This document shows positions 44,505 to 54,147 of a stretch of 64,000 nt of DNA, one piece after another; the stretch's first letter is position 1, and each line of letters opens with the position of its first letter. Both the position numbers and the translations under genes were made by a program. The notes under the pieces are model-generated. The model searched no databases, was not told the DNA's origin, and saw only the letters and a program-made list of their open reading frames with translations. The DNA is from Verrucomicrobiaceae bacterium. Its GTDB lineage: Bacteria > Pseudomonadota > Gammaproteobacteria > Pseudomonadales > CAMLJR01. The stretch covers positions 1-64,000 of the forward strand of contig JAQGNY010000014.1 of assembly GCA_028293825.1 (NCBI GenBank), given 5' to 3'.

Positions 44505-45908
44505 TCAGACTTCTACCAACATACCTGGAAACTGCAGACCGCAGTCGCGCATGCGCGCTAATTTATACCGCAAAGTGCGCGGGCTAATGCCCAAGCGCTC
44601 GGCCGCCGTCTTCCGGCTGCCGCCGGTATCGCGCAGCATATCGAGGATTATTTCGAATTCACGCCGCTGTAAATCGTCGCCAAGCACATTCGAATCGTGT
44701 TCGTCGCGATCATCGATAGCTTCTGAAGCCGCCGCCGTCGATGACATCGTCAGACCAACGCCGTAGGGATCAAGACACAAATCAGCAGCCGTAATGACAT
44801 CGCCGTGATGCAAAATCAGCGCGCGCTGTACGACGTTATCGAGCTCGCGCACATTGCCTGGCCATGCGTAATCGCGCAGCGCGGCTTGTGCATCGGCATC
44901 GAAACGCGTCGCACCACAACCCATTTTGCTGGCATGCACATGGAGCAACTTGGAGGCGATGGCGGCGATATCGGCGCGCCGTTGACGCAGCGGCAACCAT
45001 TGCAGCGGAAACACGCTGAGACGATAAAACAAATCCTCACGGAAACGCCCGGCACTGACTTCCGCGCGTAAATCGCGGTTGGTGGTGGCGAGCAAACGGA
45101 TGTCGAGCTTGGTTGTGGTCCGACTGCCGAGACGTTCGACCTCACGCTCTTGTATCACACGCAGCAATTTCGCCTGCAATGACAGATCCATTTCCGAAAT
45201 TTCATCGAGCAACAAGGTGCCGCCATTGGCCTGCTCAAATTTGCCCGGCAACGCCGCGTGCGCACCGGTGAAGGCGCCTTTTTCATGTCCGAACAAAATC
45301 GCTTCGAGCATATTTTCCGGAATTGCCGCGCAGTTGATCGCGACAAACGGACCGCCGATGCGCGGCGATTGCTGGTGAATGTAGCGCGCTAAGACCTCTT
45401 TACCGGTACCGCTCTCGCCGCAAATCAGCACAGTGGAATCAGTCGCTGCGACGCGACGCGCCAATTGCAACAATTGCTGACTGCTCGGCTCAACCGCCAC
45501 CGGCTGATCGCTATCGACCACGACCGCGCCGACATAACGCGCCACCGTTTCGACCAAAATCTGTGGCTTGAACGGTTTAACTAAATAATCGACCGCGCCG
45601 GCACGCATCGCCTCGACCGACTTGGCCACCGAACCATAAGCAGTGATCAGAAGCACAGGCAATTGCGGATAGTGGCGGCGTAAATTTTTAAGCAGCTCCA
45701 GCCCATCCATACCGCCCATATTCACATCGGATACGACCATGTCGACATACTGATCCGGCAGCACGGCCAAGGCTTGCTCGCCACTGTCCGCCTGAACAAC
45801 TTCGGCGCCGGCAAGCTCCAGCGTATCGGTCAGTGCTTCGCGCAGATCGGCATCATCCTCGACAACCAGCACGCGGGCCTTGCCCAAAATCTTTTGCAGC
45901 GAGGTCAT
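44505..45908 (-). CDS. fleR: Flagellar sigma-54-dependent response regulator FleR
   Basis: The product has 467 residues. The ATG at 45908 overlaps the fleS stop in an ATGA junction, which fixes the start. The receiver domain (VLVVEDDADLREAL, phosphoacceptor in VSDVNMGGMDG) is followed by the AAA+ domain with [15 protein letters not shown], the sigma-54 contact loop GAFTGAHAA and DEISEMDLSLQAKLLRV. The C-terminus has a Fis-type HTH (AAERLGISPRTLRYKLARM). In Pseudomonas, FleR with FleS activates hook-basal-body genes. Confidence 0.93.
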   Translation of the reverse strand: MTSLQKILGKARVLVVEDDADLREALTDTLELAGAEVVQADSGEQALAVLPDQYVDMVVSDVNMGGMDGLELLKNLRRHYPQLPVLLITAYGSVAKSVEAMRAGAVDYLVKPFKPQILVETVARYVGAVVVDSDQPVAVEPSSQQLLQLARRVAATDSTVLICGESGTGKEVLARYIHQQSPRIGGPFVAINCAAIPENMLEAILFGHEKGAFTGAHAALPGKFEQANGGTLLLDEISEMDLSLQAKLLRVIQEREVERLGSRTTTKLDIRLLATTNRDLRAEVSAGRFREDLFYRLSVFPLQWLPLRQRRADIAAIASKLLHVHASKMGCGATRFDADAQAALRDYAWPGNVRELDNVVQRALILHHGDVITAADLCLDPYGVGLTMSSTAAASEAIDDRDEHDSNVLGDDLQRREFEIILDMLRDTGGSRKTAAERLGISPRTLRYKLARMRDCGLQFPGMLVEV

Positions 45909-47113
45909 AGTGTTTGCTCCCACAGAGGTAACCGCAGCTCGGCGCAGGCGCCTTGCCCCGGTTCGGAGGTAATCGTGAAGACGCCGTGATGGGCGTCAGC
46001 GACTGCGCGCACCACGGCCAAACCGAGACCGGTGCCTTGCGCTTTGGTGGTAAAAAAAGGCTCACTAAGGCGACGCGCCACATGCGCTTCGAAACCCGGG
46101 CCGTTGTCCTGAATACGAATGCTGATCCAGCGGCCGGCATCGTCGATTAGCGCAAGAGAAATCGAAATTTCTGCCTTCTTTCCAACAGCTTGCAGCGCGT
46201 TATTCACCAAGTTAGTGAGCGCGCCCACCACGCTTTCGCAATTGCAGTGGATAAGCGCGCTAACGCATTGATTAGTTAGAGAGACCTGCGCTTTGGCCGC
46301 TGCGACTGGCGCTTCAATGGCGCGCTGTAACGATTCCACCAAATCGACGGTTGGAATGGTGTCGGTCAGGCGTACATCGCCGCGCACAAAGATCAGCATG
46401 TCTTTCACTTGCTGTTCGAGGTGCTGCAAGCGGTCAAGCAATTTGAATGAGAATTTGTTGGTTTGCTCAGTCGTCAGACCACCGGCATGGAGATGGCCGG
46501 CGTACAACATAGCGGCCGATAACGGCGTGCGGATTTGATGGGCAAGCGACGACAACATGCGCCCCATCTCGGATAACCGCTGATGCCGACTCAGACGTTG
46601 TTGTAACTCGCGCGTTTCGGTGAGATCGGTGAGAAGTAACAATTGCCCCGGCTCGCCATCGAGCGAGCGCGTGACCAGACTGATGCGGCGACCGTCCTTG
46701 AGCGAAATTTCATGGCCGTCGTCGCTGCGCGGAGCAAATGCGCGATCAATGACATCGCGCCACAGCTCGCCTGTCAGCGGTCGGCCCAACAAATCCATCG
46801 CGGCAGGATTGCATTCAGCGACGCGGCCGAATTGATCGAGCACCACAACGCCGGCTGGCAGTAATGTCAGCAGACTTTGCAGCCGCGCGGCGAAGCGTTC
46901 TTTTTCCTGCAGGTCGCGCAGTCGTTGCTCGGCAACATGGTGCAGCTCGCTATCGAGCTGGCCGACGCGCTCCTCCATCGCCCGATAGGTATCGGCCAAT
47001 TGCGCGGACAAATCGTTGAACATCTCGAAGGCCGTGGCCAACTGCGCTGCGGCAGCGGGCTCTGCTTCGGGAAAACGTCGCTCTATAGCCGGTAGTGCCA
47101 TGCCTCTCTCCAA
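45905..47113 (-). CDS. fleS: Flagellar sensor histidine kinase FleS
   Basis: This 402-residue soluble kinase has no membrane helix. A helical N-terminus is followed by a PAS domain (LLPAGVVVLDQFGRVAECNPAA). The H-box is SSLAHQIRTPLSAAMLY; the ATP-binding part carries LTNLVNNALQAVG, RIQDNGPGF and TKAQGTGLGLAVVRAV. It phosphorylates FleR, encoded next with a 4-nt overlap. A sigma-54 promoter lies about 50 nt upstream. Confidence 0.93.
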   Translation of the reverse strand: MERGMALPAIERRFPEAEPAAAAQLATAFEMFNDLSAQLADTYRAMEERVGQLDSELHHVAEQRLRDLQEKERFAARLQSLLTLLPAGVVVLDQFGRVAECNPAAMDLLGRPLTGELWRDVIDRAFAPRSDDGHEISLKDGRRISLVTRSLDGEPGQLLLLTDLTETRELQQRLSRHQRLSEMGRMLSSLAHQIRTPLSAAMLYAGHLHAGGLTTEQTNKFSFKLLDRLQHLEQQVKDMLIFVRGDVRLTDTIPTVDLVESLQRAIEAPVAAAKAQVSLTNQCVSALIHCNCESVVGALTNLVNNALQAVGKKAEISISLALIDDAGRWISIRIQDNGPGFEAHVARRLSEPFFTTKAQGTGLGLAVVRAVADAHHGVFTITSEPGQGACAELRLPLWEQTL

Positions 47114-47162
47114 CCGGGTAGCGCGACGAGAAACCGTCGCGACCGTGTTCTGAGAGGTATTT

Positions 47163-47180
47163 TTGCAAGGCCTGTGCCGA
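47163..47180 (-). promoter_or_regulatory. Sigma-54 promoter of fleSR
   Basis: Read leftward, TCGGCAC-N5-TTGCAA gives the -24 GG and -12 GC elements at exact spacing. It points into fleS. FleQ, encoded next door, activates this type of promoter at fleSR in Pseudomonas. Confidence 0.85.
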
Positions 47181-47232
47181 GTTTAATTATTATTATATTT
47201 CAATAGCTTATCTATTCACTTAAACGCCCGAG

Positions 47233-48696
47233 TCAATCATCCGACATACCGGGCCGCAACATGCCGTACTTGCGCATTTTTTCGACCAGCGTGGTGCGAC
47301 GGGTTTTTAGCTTCTCCGCCGCGCGCGCAACCACACCGCCGCTATCGTCCAACGCCTGCTGAATCAGACTGCGCTCAAGGTTGGTCAAATACTCTTTCAG
47401 ATCGATGCCATTCACCGGCAACAGCGCGGTGATATCGAGGCTCGCCAGCGCTGGTCGGCCATTGTGTTCGGAGTCCGGTAATTGCAGATCTTCGTCGCTT
47501 TCCTCGACGTGCCGGAATTTCTTCGGCAGGTCCTGCACGCCGACCACGCCATAGGGATGCAGAATCGCCATGCGCTCGACCAAGTTCGCCAGCTCGCGCA
47601 CGTTGCCGGCCCACTCGTGCCGACACAGCGACATGATCGACGCCGAGTTAAAACGAATCGAGCCGCGTTTTTCGGTTTCCAGACGCGTGATCAATTCATT
47701 CAACAGCAACGGAATATCTTCGATGCGCTCGCGCAAAGCGGGCATTTCGATCGGGAAGACGTTGAGGCGGTAATACAAATCTTCGCGGAAGCGACCTTCG
47801 GTAATCATGCTTTCGAGGTCTTTGTGCGTCGCCGCGATGATGCGCACATCAGTTTGAATCGTTTTATTGCTGCCGACGCGCTCGTAGCTGCGTTCTTGCA
47901 ATACGCGCAGAATTTTCACCTGCATGTCGAGCGGCATATCGCCGATCTCATCAAGAAACAACGTGCCGCCTTGCGCCATTTCAAAACGGCCGGCGCGCGT
48001 AGTGATCGCACCGGTAAAAGCACCTTTCTCATGGCCGAACAATTCGCTTTCGAGCAGCTCGCGCGGGATTGCGCCGCAATTCACGGGCACAAAGGGTTTG
48101 TGGCGGCGGTGCGAGTTGTAATGCAGATTGCGCGCGACGACTTCTTTACCCGTGCCAGACTCGCCGGTGATTAACACCGTCACCTCTTTATCGGCCACCT
48201 GCGCCATCATTTCGCGTACTTTTTGTACTTCGCGACTGGTGCCAACCAAGCTGCGAAATAGCTGTAAATCGCGTTGCTGTTTGCGATGGTGCGATTGCAG
48301 ATCGAACTGCTCGCGATAAACCTGCGCGCGATGCAGCGTATCTAACAGTTTGTTATAGCTCGGCGGAAATTCGAGCTGTGCAATAACCTTGCGCCGCATG
48401 TCCGGGTCGTCGACTGTTTCGGGATCGAGATCGCCGAACACGATCACCGGCGCGGTCGCATCCCACTCGTGAATTTCGCGCAGCCGTTTAGTGAGCGCGC
48501 GATGATCGCACGACCCTAGCAACACGCAACCCACGTTGCGGCTGCCTTGACGACTTTCGGTATCTTGTACAGTCGCGAGCCAATCGTCGCAGCCGAAACT
48601 GCGTGGATATTCGCCGAGAAAATCGAGTATTACGCCGAAATCATGGCGCCGCTGGTGGTTGTCATCGACAAGGACCACCTGTTTTTCTGCCCACAT
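47233..48696 (-). CDS. fleQ: Flagellar master regulator FleQ
   Basis: The product has 487 residues from [17 protein letters not shown] at 48696; a start at 48729 adds 11. The N-terminal FleQ receiver-like domain keeps VLVDDN but lacks a clear phosphoacceptor, as in the family. The AAA+ core has [31 protein letters not shown] and [16 protein letters not shown]-terminal Fis-type HTH carries [20 protein letters not shown]. FleQ binds cyclic-di-GMP and sits at the top of the flagellar cascade. The REC-PAS-GGDEF-EAL gene lies immediately upstream on the same strand. Confidence 0.94.
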   Translation of the reverse strand: MWAEKQVVLVDDNHQRRHDFGVILDFLGEYPRSFGCDDWLATVQDTESRQGSRNVGCVLLGSCDHRALTKRLREIHEWDATAPVIVFGDLDPETVDDPDMRRKVIAQLEFPPSYNKLLDTLHRAQVYREQFDLQSHHRKQQRDLQLFRSLVGTSREVQKVREMMAQVADKEVTVLITGESGTGKEVVARNLHYNSHRRHKPFVPVNCGAIPRELLESELFGHEKGAFTGAITTRAGRFEMAQGGTLFLDEIGDMPLDMQVKILRVLQERSYERVGSNKTIQTDVRIIAATHKDLESMITEGRFREDLYYRLNVFPIEMPALRERIEDIPLLLNELITRLETEKRGSIRFNSASIMSLCRHEWAGNVRELANLVERMAILHPYGVVGVQDLPKKFRHVEESDEDLQLPDSEHNGRPALASLDITALLPVNGIDLKEYLTNLERSLIQQALDDSGGVVARAAEKLKTRRTTLVEKMRKYGMLRPGMSDD

Positions 48697-48844
48697 AGGT
48701 TTCGTGATCCATAAGCAATGCCCGTTCACAAATTCAATATTTGCGACTACGCCGGGGCTTTGACTAATCGGTAGCTAAAGGGTAGCCAAGTTTTTGGACA
48801 AGTCGAATTTATGACAACGAAAAATACGTATATAAATTCGAAGA

Positions 48845-51022
48845 TCAGTTCACCGAGCGTTGCCGGCGTGCATCGCTGACATAACCGCGCAGCCAACTTT
48901 CCATGTCATCCGCCGCAATCGGTTTACACACCAAATAGCCCTGCACTTCATCGCAGGATAGATCGCTCACTACTTGCAGCTCGCTTTCGGTTTCAACACC
49001 TTCGGCGATAACTTTTAAATTTAAGCGATGCGATAAGCTGGTGACGGCAGTGACAATCGCCGCCTGTTCGGACTCGTGGGTAATGTCGTGGATGAAACAG
49101 CGATCAATTTTTAAGGTATCGATGGGAAACCGCGTTAAATAGCTGAGCGAAGAATAGCCAGTGCCGAAATCGTCGAGCGCAATCGAAATGCCGTAACCGC
49201 GCAATTGCGCGATGATTTCACTCGCACGCGGCTCCGCCATTAACACACCTTCGGTAATTTCCAACTCTAAAAATTGCGGCGCTAAGCCGGATTGTTCGAG
49301 CGCGGTCAACACCGTCGCGACGACATTGGTTTCGCGAAATTGACGCGCGGATATATTTACCGCGATGCGCCCGGTGACTAATTTCTGCTCGAGCCATTGT
49401 CGAAATTGATAGCACGACGCCTGCAATACCCAGCGACCGATCTCGACGATTTGTCCGGTTTCCTCGGCGACATTGATAAATTCAACCGGAGAAATACGAC
49501 CGCGCGCGGGATGATGCCAGCGAATCAGCGCCTCAAATCCAGTAACTTTTCCACTGGGTAACGCTACCTTCGGCTGGTAATACACTTGAAATTCGCCGCG
49601 CCGCAGCGCTTTGCGCATATCGCTTTGAATCGACATTTCGGTGGCAACACGCGTTACTAAACCGCGGTGATATTCGCGAATATCATTGCGCGCCTGAATT
49701 TTCGCTTCGCGCAATGCCATGTCCGCCTGCTGCAATAAAATTTCCGCGGCGGTATTTGCGGATTCCGAATAACTAATGCCGATGCTCGCGGTGACGAACA
49801 TTTCCTGACCGCGATAAAGAAACGCCTGCTGAAATAGATGACGCACGGCCTGCGCCAACGCGCGCGCGCGATCGCGCAATTGCGCGGGCTCGCCGGTGAG
49901 CAATACGCCATAGGCATCGGCGCCGAGACGCCCGGCCAAACCTTCGCTCCAATCGCCGCTGAGCTCCATTGTTAGAGAGAGCCGTTCGAGTAAATCTTGT
50001 CGCGCGGGCGGACTAACAATACGACCGAGGCGCTGCGCGACCTGCCGCAACACCGCATCGCCGGCGCTATGGCCCATTGCGTTATTGACGCGACTAAAGC
50101 GATCGAGATCGATGCAGATAAGCGCTACGCTTAAATCGGCGCGATGCGCGCGAGGAATCTCCTGATCCAGAATTAATTCGAGCAGCGAGCGATTGGGTAA
50201 GCCAGTGAGTCGATCGAAATACGCGAGCCGCAACACTTCGCGCTCAGTTTCCTTGCGCGCGGTGATGTCCATGCTGATACCCATCAAATGGCGCGTGCCG
50301 TCTTCATCGGGCACTACCGCCAAATGCATTTCCATCACGCGCTCGCCGCCATCGGGATAAACCACACGATGTTCAACGCGGGTGCTACCGCCTTCGCGAA
50401 TCGCGTCGTTAATAGTTTGCTCGACCGCGCTGCGATCGTCCTCATGACAAACATCGAGCAAACATTTGAACGTGTTGTCAGCCGGCGTAGAGCCGAGTCG
50501 ATACAGCTGATGCAGTTCTTCGGAAATCGTCACGCGATTTTTATCGAGATTAAACTCCCAATGCCCGAGCTTCGCGATGCGTTGCGCGGACGCCAGCGAT
50601 TTGCGGCTTAATCGCAATTCTTCGGCAGCAGAACTCGCGCGCAATAAATAGCGAATGCGATGTACCAACAGCGAATGATTAATGGGCTTGGTGAAAAAAT
50701 CAGTGGCGCCGACTTGATAGGCGCGATCGACGGAAGCGACATCGTCGAGACCGGTCAACATAACGATGGGAATAAAACGAGTGTGCGGTTGCTTACGCAA
50801 TTGCTCGCAAATATCGAAGCCATCGATATCGGGCAATAATGCGTCCAATAAAATCAGATCGGGTTCGCACCGCTGGATTTGTTCCAGCGCCGCCTGACCA
50901 CAATCGACGCCGACCACCGCGAATTGCGCGACGCCCAGAATTCTCATAACCAACGCGCGCTCAACCGGGTTGTCTTCGACAACCAGGACGAGCGGCATTT
51001 GTTTGGAATCCTCTGACAACAT
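48845..51022 (-). CDS. REC-PAS-GGDEF-EAL cyclic-di-GMP signalling protein
   Basis: The product has 725 residues. The receiver domain has VLVVEDNPVERAL and LILLDALLPDIDG. A PAS/PAC segment follows (about 140-260, ending MGISMDITARKETER). The GGDEF domain has a degenerate active site, GADAYGV in place of GGDEF, so diguanylate cyclase activity is unlikely. The EAL domain is intact (FEALIRWHHP, VNISARQF, LEITEGVLM, DDFGTGYSS, LKIDRCFI, AEGVETESEL), so phosphodiesterase activity is likely. It is adjacent to fleQ, whose product responds to cyclic-di-GMP; a role in the motility switch is inferred. Confidence 0.92.
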   Translation of the reverse strand: MLSEDSKQMPLVLVVEDNPVERALVMRILGVAQFAVVGVDCGQAALEQIQRCEPDLILLDALLPDIDGFDICEQLRKQPHTRFIPIVMLTGLDDVASVDRAYQVGATDFFTKPINHSLLVHRIRYLLRASSAAEELRLSRKSLASAQRIAKLGHWEFNLDKNRVTISEELHQLYRLGSTPADNTFKCLLDVCHEDDRSAVEQTINDAIREGGSTRVEHRVVYPDGGERVMEMHLAVVPDEDGTRHLMGISMDITARKETEREVLRLAYFDRLTGLPNRSLLELILDQEIPRAHRADLSVALICIDLDRFSRVNNAMGHSAGDAVLRQVAQRLGRIVSPPARQDLLERLSLTMELSGDWSEGLAGRLGADAYGVLLTGEPAQLRDRARALAQAVRHLFQQAFLYRGQEMFVTASIGISYSESANTAAEILLQQADMALREAKIQARNDIREYHRGLVTRVATEMSIQSDMRKALRRGEFQVYYQPKVALPSGKVTGFEALIRWHHPARGRISPVEFINVAEETGQIVEIGRWVLQASCYQFRQWLEQKLVTGRIAVNISARQFRETNVVATVLTALEQSGLAPQFLELEITEGVLMAEPRASEIIAQLRGYGISIALDDFGTGYSSLSYLTRFPIDTLKIDRCFIHDITHESEQAAIVTAVTSLSHRLNLKVIAEGVETESELQVVSDLSCDEVQGYLVCKPIAADDMESWLRGYVSDARRQRSVN

Positions 51023-51245
51023 CTTCGTAATCCGTCATCCCTATCAACTCAAGCCAATAGAGGGCTCGAAGGCGTCAGATTTTTGTCTTAGCGAAGGCGC
51101 ATTAAAGACCGACAACACGCTTTCGTATTACTGGGCTGTTAACCCTACAACAACCTTATTTAATTTAGCGATTAATTTTAATTTTGCCGCTTTAAGCACT
51201 GCAACTATCTATCTTAAAGCATCGTTAACTTAGAGCTTGGTTGTC

Positions 51246-51644
51246 TTAACGTTTGGCTGCAGCGCCCTGATCGATGCCATCCCACCCTTCTTTAACAGTG
51301 CGCATAAGCTGAGCCACTTCCTCAAGCATCGCATCGCTGTTTTTAGAATTAGCTTCAATAAGACGACGCTGCATATAGTCGTAAAGCGCGTCCAATTGCT
51401 GCGGCAATATACCGCCCACCTCTTTATTAAGACTGGCTTGCAAGCCGGCGACGATATTAATGGCCTTGCTGATGGCTTCGCCTTTGGCGGCGATTTCACG
51501 ACGCTGCAAGGCGCCGCGACCTTCGGCAATGCGCTGCAAACATCCCTGCATCAACATCTGTATCAATTTATGCGGTGAGGCACTTTCGACGGCCGCTTCA
51601 CTATTAACTTTTTGATACTGGGATAAAGCGCGTTGGCTGACCAT
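51246..51644 (-). CDS. fliS: Flagellin export chaperone FliS
   Basis: The 132-residue helical-bundle chaperone binds the C-terminus of flagellin. ALSQYQKVNSEAAVESASPHKLIQMLMQG, split by variable residues, is the FliS N-terminal signature. Later SKAINIVAGLQASLNKEVGG and DYMQRRLIEANSKND-type helices follow. GGGGAGAG precedes the ATG. The gene is divergent from fliC, not downstream of fliD as is usual. Nothing notable is visible in 51023-51245 between it and the GGDEF-EAL gene. Confidence 0.93.
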   Translation of the reverse strand: MVSQRALSQYQKVNSEAAVESASPHKLIQMLMQGCLQRIAEGRGALQRREIAAKGEAISKAINIVAGLQASLNKEVGGILPQQLDALYDYMQRRLIEANSKNSDAMLEEVAQLMRTVKEGWDGIDQGAAAKR

Positions 51645-51729
51645 GGTAATTATCTCTCCCCGCCGGGCGGTTATGAATGAAGTATATGCACTAAGCGCCG
51701 AATGAAAATACAGCTACTTAATTTTTCAA

Positions 51730-51756
51730 TAAAGATAGCGGCAGTGGTGCCGATAA
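51730..51756 (+). promoter_or_regulatory. Sigma-28 (FliA) promoter of fliC
   Basis: TAAAGATA (51730-51737), exactly 11 bp and GCCGATAA (51749-51756) match the FliA consensus, with only the end of the -35 differing. Transcription would begin near 51763, giving a leader of about 240 nt before fliC. The 51645-52000 gap also holds a 19-bp-period direct repeat and no gene. Confidence 0.92.
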
Positions 51757-51794
51757 CTTTATAGCGAAGAGAAGGTGTTTTCTTCGGAAGCAAT

Positions 51795-51831
51795 GCGCCT
51801 GTCACCAAATACTGCACCTATCACCAATTAC
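51795..51831 (+). repeat. Direct repeat in the fliC leader
   Basis: GCGCCTGTCACCAAATAC and TGCACCTATCACCAATTAC are two imperfect copies with a 19-bp period, inside the predicted fliC 5' untranslated leader. They could be RNA- or DNA-binding sites; no known regulator is assigned. Confidence 0.5.
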
Positions 51832-52000
51832 AGCAATATCGACAAAAGCCATAACCAATCAATCTAAATAAAAATTAAAGCTCTCGCTCAAGGCGCCGAT
51901 ACAACTCATGAAGCAGTCTTGAAGGCGGTGCGAACCCAGCACCAAACTACCAACCAGCCTCCACCGCGACGCAGTCCGGGAAAGGCCGAGGAGATACAAA

Positions 52001-53566
52001 ATGGCACAGACAATTAACACCAACATTAACTCGCTCATTGCTCAGAACAACCTGAACAAGTCGCAAAGCTCGCTGCAAACTTCTTTGACTCGCTTGTCTT
52101 CCGGCCTGCGTATCAACAACGCCGCTGACGATGCTGCCGGCCTGGCAATTAGCTCGCGCTTCACTACTCAGATCAACGGTTTGAACACCGCATCGCGCAA
52201 CGCTAACGACGGTATCTCTTTGGCGCAAACCACTGGCGGCGCGCTGGACGAAGTAACCAACAACCTGCAACGTATTCGCGAATTGGCGGTTCAGTCCGCT
52301 AACGGCACCAACTCTGCCAGCGACCGCGCCGCTCTAGACGCCGAAGTACAACAACGTTTGGCGGAAGTAGATCGTACCGCTTCGCAAACCTCGTTTAACG
52401 GCTTGAACGTTCTCGACGGCACCTACGGTACTTCGCAATTCCAAGTTGGCGCGAACGCAGGTCAAACCATCTCCGTTACGCTGTCGCAAGGCGTGAAAGT
52501 TGGCCAAATCGGTCAGATCGCTACCGGCACTTCCACACTGGCAACCGGCGTTAGCACCACCGCTCTGGGCGGCAGCGGTACTTATCAAGTCGGTTCCGCC
52601 GCTGCGGTCACCGTCGGCGCCTCCAAACAAGGTTCCTCAGTCGGTCAATCGGCAGCTAGCGCGTACGCTAAAGCCAATGCCATCCAGTCGGCTGGCGTAG
52701 CGGGCTTGACTGTTAGCGCGCAGAACAACGTTGAGTTCGCCGTTGGCGCGACTACCACGACAGGTACTATCGGTACTGCCGTGGGCACATCGACCTACAG
52801 CTTGAACATCAACAACACCGATATTTTCGCAAGCTACGACCAAAGCACCGGCAACGTATTATCAACACAGCAAATCACCGATGCCATTAACGCGCAAAGC
52901 TCCACCACTGGCGTTACTGCTGCACTTAGCGGTACCAAATTACTGCTCAGCGCAGCCGATGGCCGCGACATCAACATCGGTCAAACGGTCGGCACAGGTA
53001 CTGCTGGCGGCTTGGCGGCAGGTGCTGCCACTGTTTCGAACGGCACTAACTACATTGCCGGTAAAATCGGCACCGTAGCGGAAGCGCAAGGTACTGTGAG
53101 CGTGTCGGGCGGTGTTACCACTTACGGCACCAACGCCAACGCCACCAACAGCGGCACCTTGACCTTCTCGGCCAACGACAACATCGTCATCACCGGTGAC
53201 GGCGCCAACCTGGGCTTCGGTGCTACTGGTGTGACACTTGCGAAAGATACAACCACGCTGGCCTCGGTCAACGTGAGAACAATTGCCGGCGCCAACGATG
53301 CCATCAAACGTATCGATTCGGCCCTGCAGTCGGTCAGCGCGATCCAAGCGAACCTCGGCGCCATTCAAAACCGCTTTAACTCGGTTGTGGCAACGATTCA
53401 AACATCCGCACAGAACCTGACTGCTTCACGCAGCCGGATTCAAGATACGGACTTCGCTTCGGAAACTGCCAACCTGTCGCGCGCTAACATTCTGCAACAG
53501 GCCGGTATCTCGGTACTGTCGCAAGCGAATGCCGGCCCACAATCAGTGTTGTCGCTGTTGAAATAA
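52001..53566 (+). CDS. fliC: Flagellin
   Basis: The 521-residue filament subunit begins [18 protein letters not shown] with [20 protein letters not shown] (D0/D1) and ends [34 protein letters not shown], split here by position, with the usual C-terminal D0 helix. The central D2/D3 region (about 170-430) is rich in Gly, Thr, Ala and Ser, has almost no aromatic or Cys residues, and is variable in the family. GGAGATACAAAATG is a strong ribosome binding site. It is transcribed from a sigma-28 promoter and followed by flaG. Confidence 0.97.
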   Translation: MAQTINTNINSLIAQNNLNKSQSSLQTSLTRLSSGLRINNAADDAAGLAISSRFTTQINGLNTASRNANDGISLAQTTGGALDEVTNNLQRIRELAVQSANGTNSASDRAALDAEVQQRLAEVDRTASQTSFNGLNVLDGTYGTSQFQVGANAGQTISVTLSQGVKVGQIGQIATGTSTLATGVSTTALGGSGTYQVGSAAAVTVGASKQGSSVGQSAASAYAKANAIQSAGVAGLTVSAQNNVEFAVGATTTTGTIGTAVGTSTYSLNINNTDIFASYDQSTGNVLSTQQITDAINAQSSTTGVTAALSGTKLLLSAADGRDINIGQTVGTGTAGGLAAGAATVSNGTNYIAGKIGTVAEAQGTVSVSGGVTTYGTNANATNSGTLTFSANDNIVITGDGANLGFGATGVTLAKDTTTLASVNVRTIAGANDAIKRIDSALQSVSAIQANLGAIQNRFNSVVATIQTSAQNLTASRSRIQDTDFASETANLSRANILQQAGISVLSQANAGPQSVLSLLK

Positions 53567-53577
53567 GGTCTACGGTC

Positions 53578-53609
53578 GCCAAGCGCCGGTGTAATAGCCG
53601 GCGTTTGGC
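53578..53609 (+). terminator. Hairpin between fliC and flaG
   Basis: GCCAAGCGCCGG and CCGGCGTTTGGC form a 12-bp stem (one G-T wobble) with loop TGTAATAG. The following bases are not T-rich, so it may act as an mRNA-stabilising end or partial terminator that lets flaG be expressed at a lower level than fliC. Confidence 0.6.
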
Positions 53610-53636
53610 GTCTATTACTCTAGGAAGGTGAATGCC

Positions 53637-53999
53637 ATGATTAACAATGTTGTTAATACTGGTTTCCAGCAAGCTGTCGAAGTACGCAGCAGTGCCAGTG
53701 GTGCCCAAGCGTCCAGTGCAGCAGCCAGTCAACCGGCAAGTACAACTACAACTCAAGAAAGCAATGCGGCTGATAGCGCAAAACTTACTGCAGCCGTCAC
53801 CAAGTTGAATGATTACGTGCAAAACGTGCAACGCAACTTATCTTTCAGTGTCGATAAAGACAGTGGTCAAACCGTCATCAAAGTTTTGGACGTGCAGACC
53901 AATGAAGTGATTCGACAGATCCCGCCGGCCGAAACATTAAGGCTTGCGGCCTCACTCGAAGAACGAATGGCTCAATTGTTCGTCACGGAAAGAGCATAA
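53637..53999 (+). CDS. flaG: FlaG protein
   Basis: The product has 120 residues. I use the ATG at 53637, placed eight bases after AGGAAGG; a GTG at 53628 lies too near it. The N-terminus is Ala/Ser/Thr-rich and disordered. The C-terminal FlaG domain is LNDYVQNVQRNLSFSVDKDSG with TVIKVLDVQTNEVIRQIPPAETL. FlaG influences filament length in Pseudomonas and Campylobacter. It lies between fliC and fliD as usual. Confidence 0.92.
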   Translation: MINNVVNTGFQQAVEVRSSASGAQASSAAASQPASTTTTQESNAADSAKLTAAVTKLNDYVQNVQRNLSFSVDKDSGQTVIKVLDVQTNEVIRQIPPAETLRLAASLEERMAQLFVTERA

Positions 54000-54003
54000 A
54001 TTT

Positions 54004-54034
54004 AAAGCGGGAGATGATCCCGCTTTTTGTTTTT
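54004..54034 (+). terminator. Terminator after flaG
   Basis: AAAGCGGGA and TCCCGCTTT pair around GATGA, followed by TTGTTTTT. It separates fliC-flaG from fliD. Confidence 0.85.
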
Positions 54035-54058
54035 AAATGATTTCAAAAAGATTGCAGA

Positions 54059-54074
54059 TGGCACACGATGTGCT
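54059..54074 (+). promoter_or_regulatory. Probable sigma-54 promoter of fliD
   Basis: TGGCAC-N5-GTGCT matches the sigma-54 consensus TGGCAC-N5-TTGCW except one base, with GG and GC exactly ten bases apart. It sits after the flaG terminator and about 75 nt before fliD, consistent with FleQ-dependent fliD expression in Pseudomonas. Confidence 0.65.
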
Positions 54075-54076
54075 CT

Positions 54077-54107
54077 TATCAACCAACACTCAGATATCTG
54101 GTTGATA
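54077..54107. promoter_or_regulatory. Inverted repeat at the fliD promoter
   Basis: TATCAACCA and TGGTTGATA are perfect 9-bp arms 13 bp apart. They overlap the expected transcription start of the sigma-54-like promoter, so an operator or leader hairpin is possible. Its binder is unknown. Confidence 0.55.
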
Positions 54108-54147
54108 TCGTCAAACTACTGACTTCGGCGATCGGGACACACTGATT

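Noticed and set aside
52940-53401. A 153-codon minus-strand frame inside flagellin
   Set aside because: It is an antisense shadow of a low-complexity Gly/Thr/Ala-coding region.
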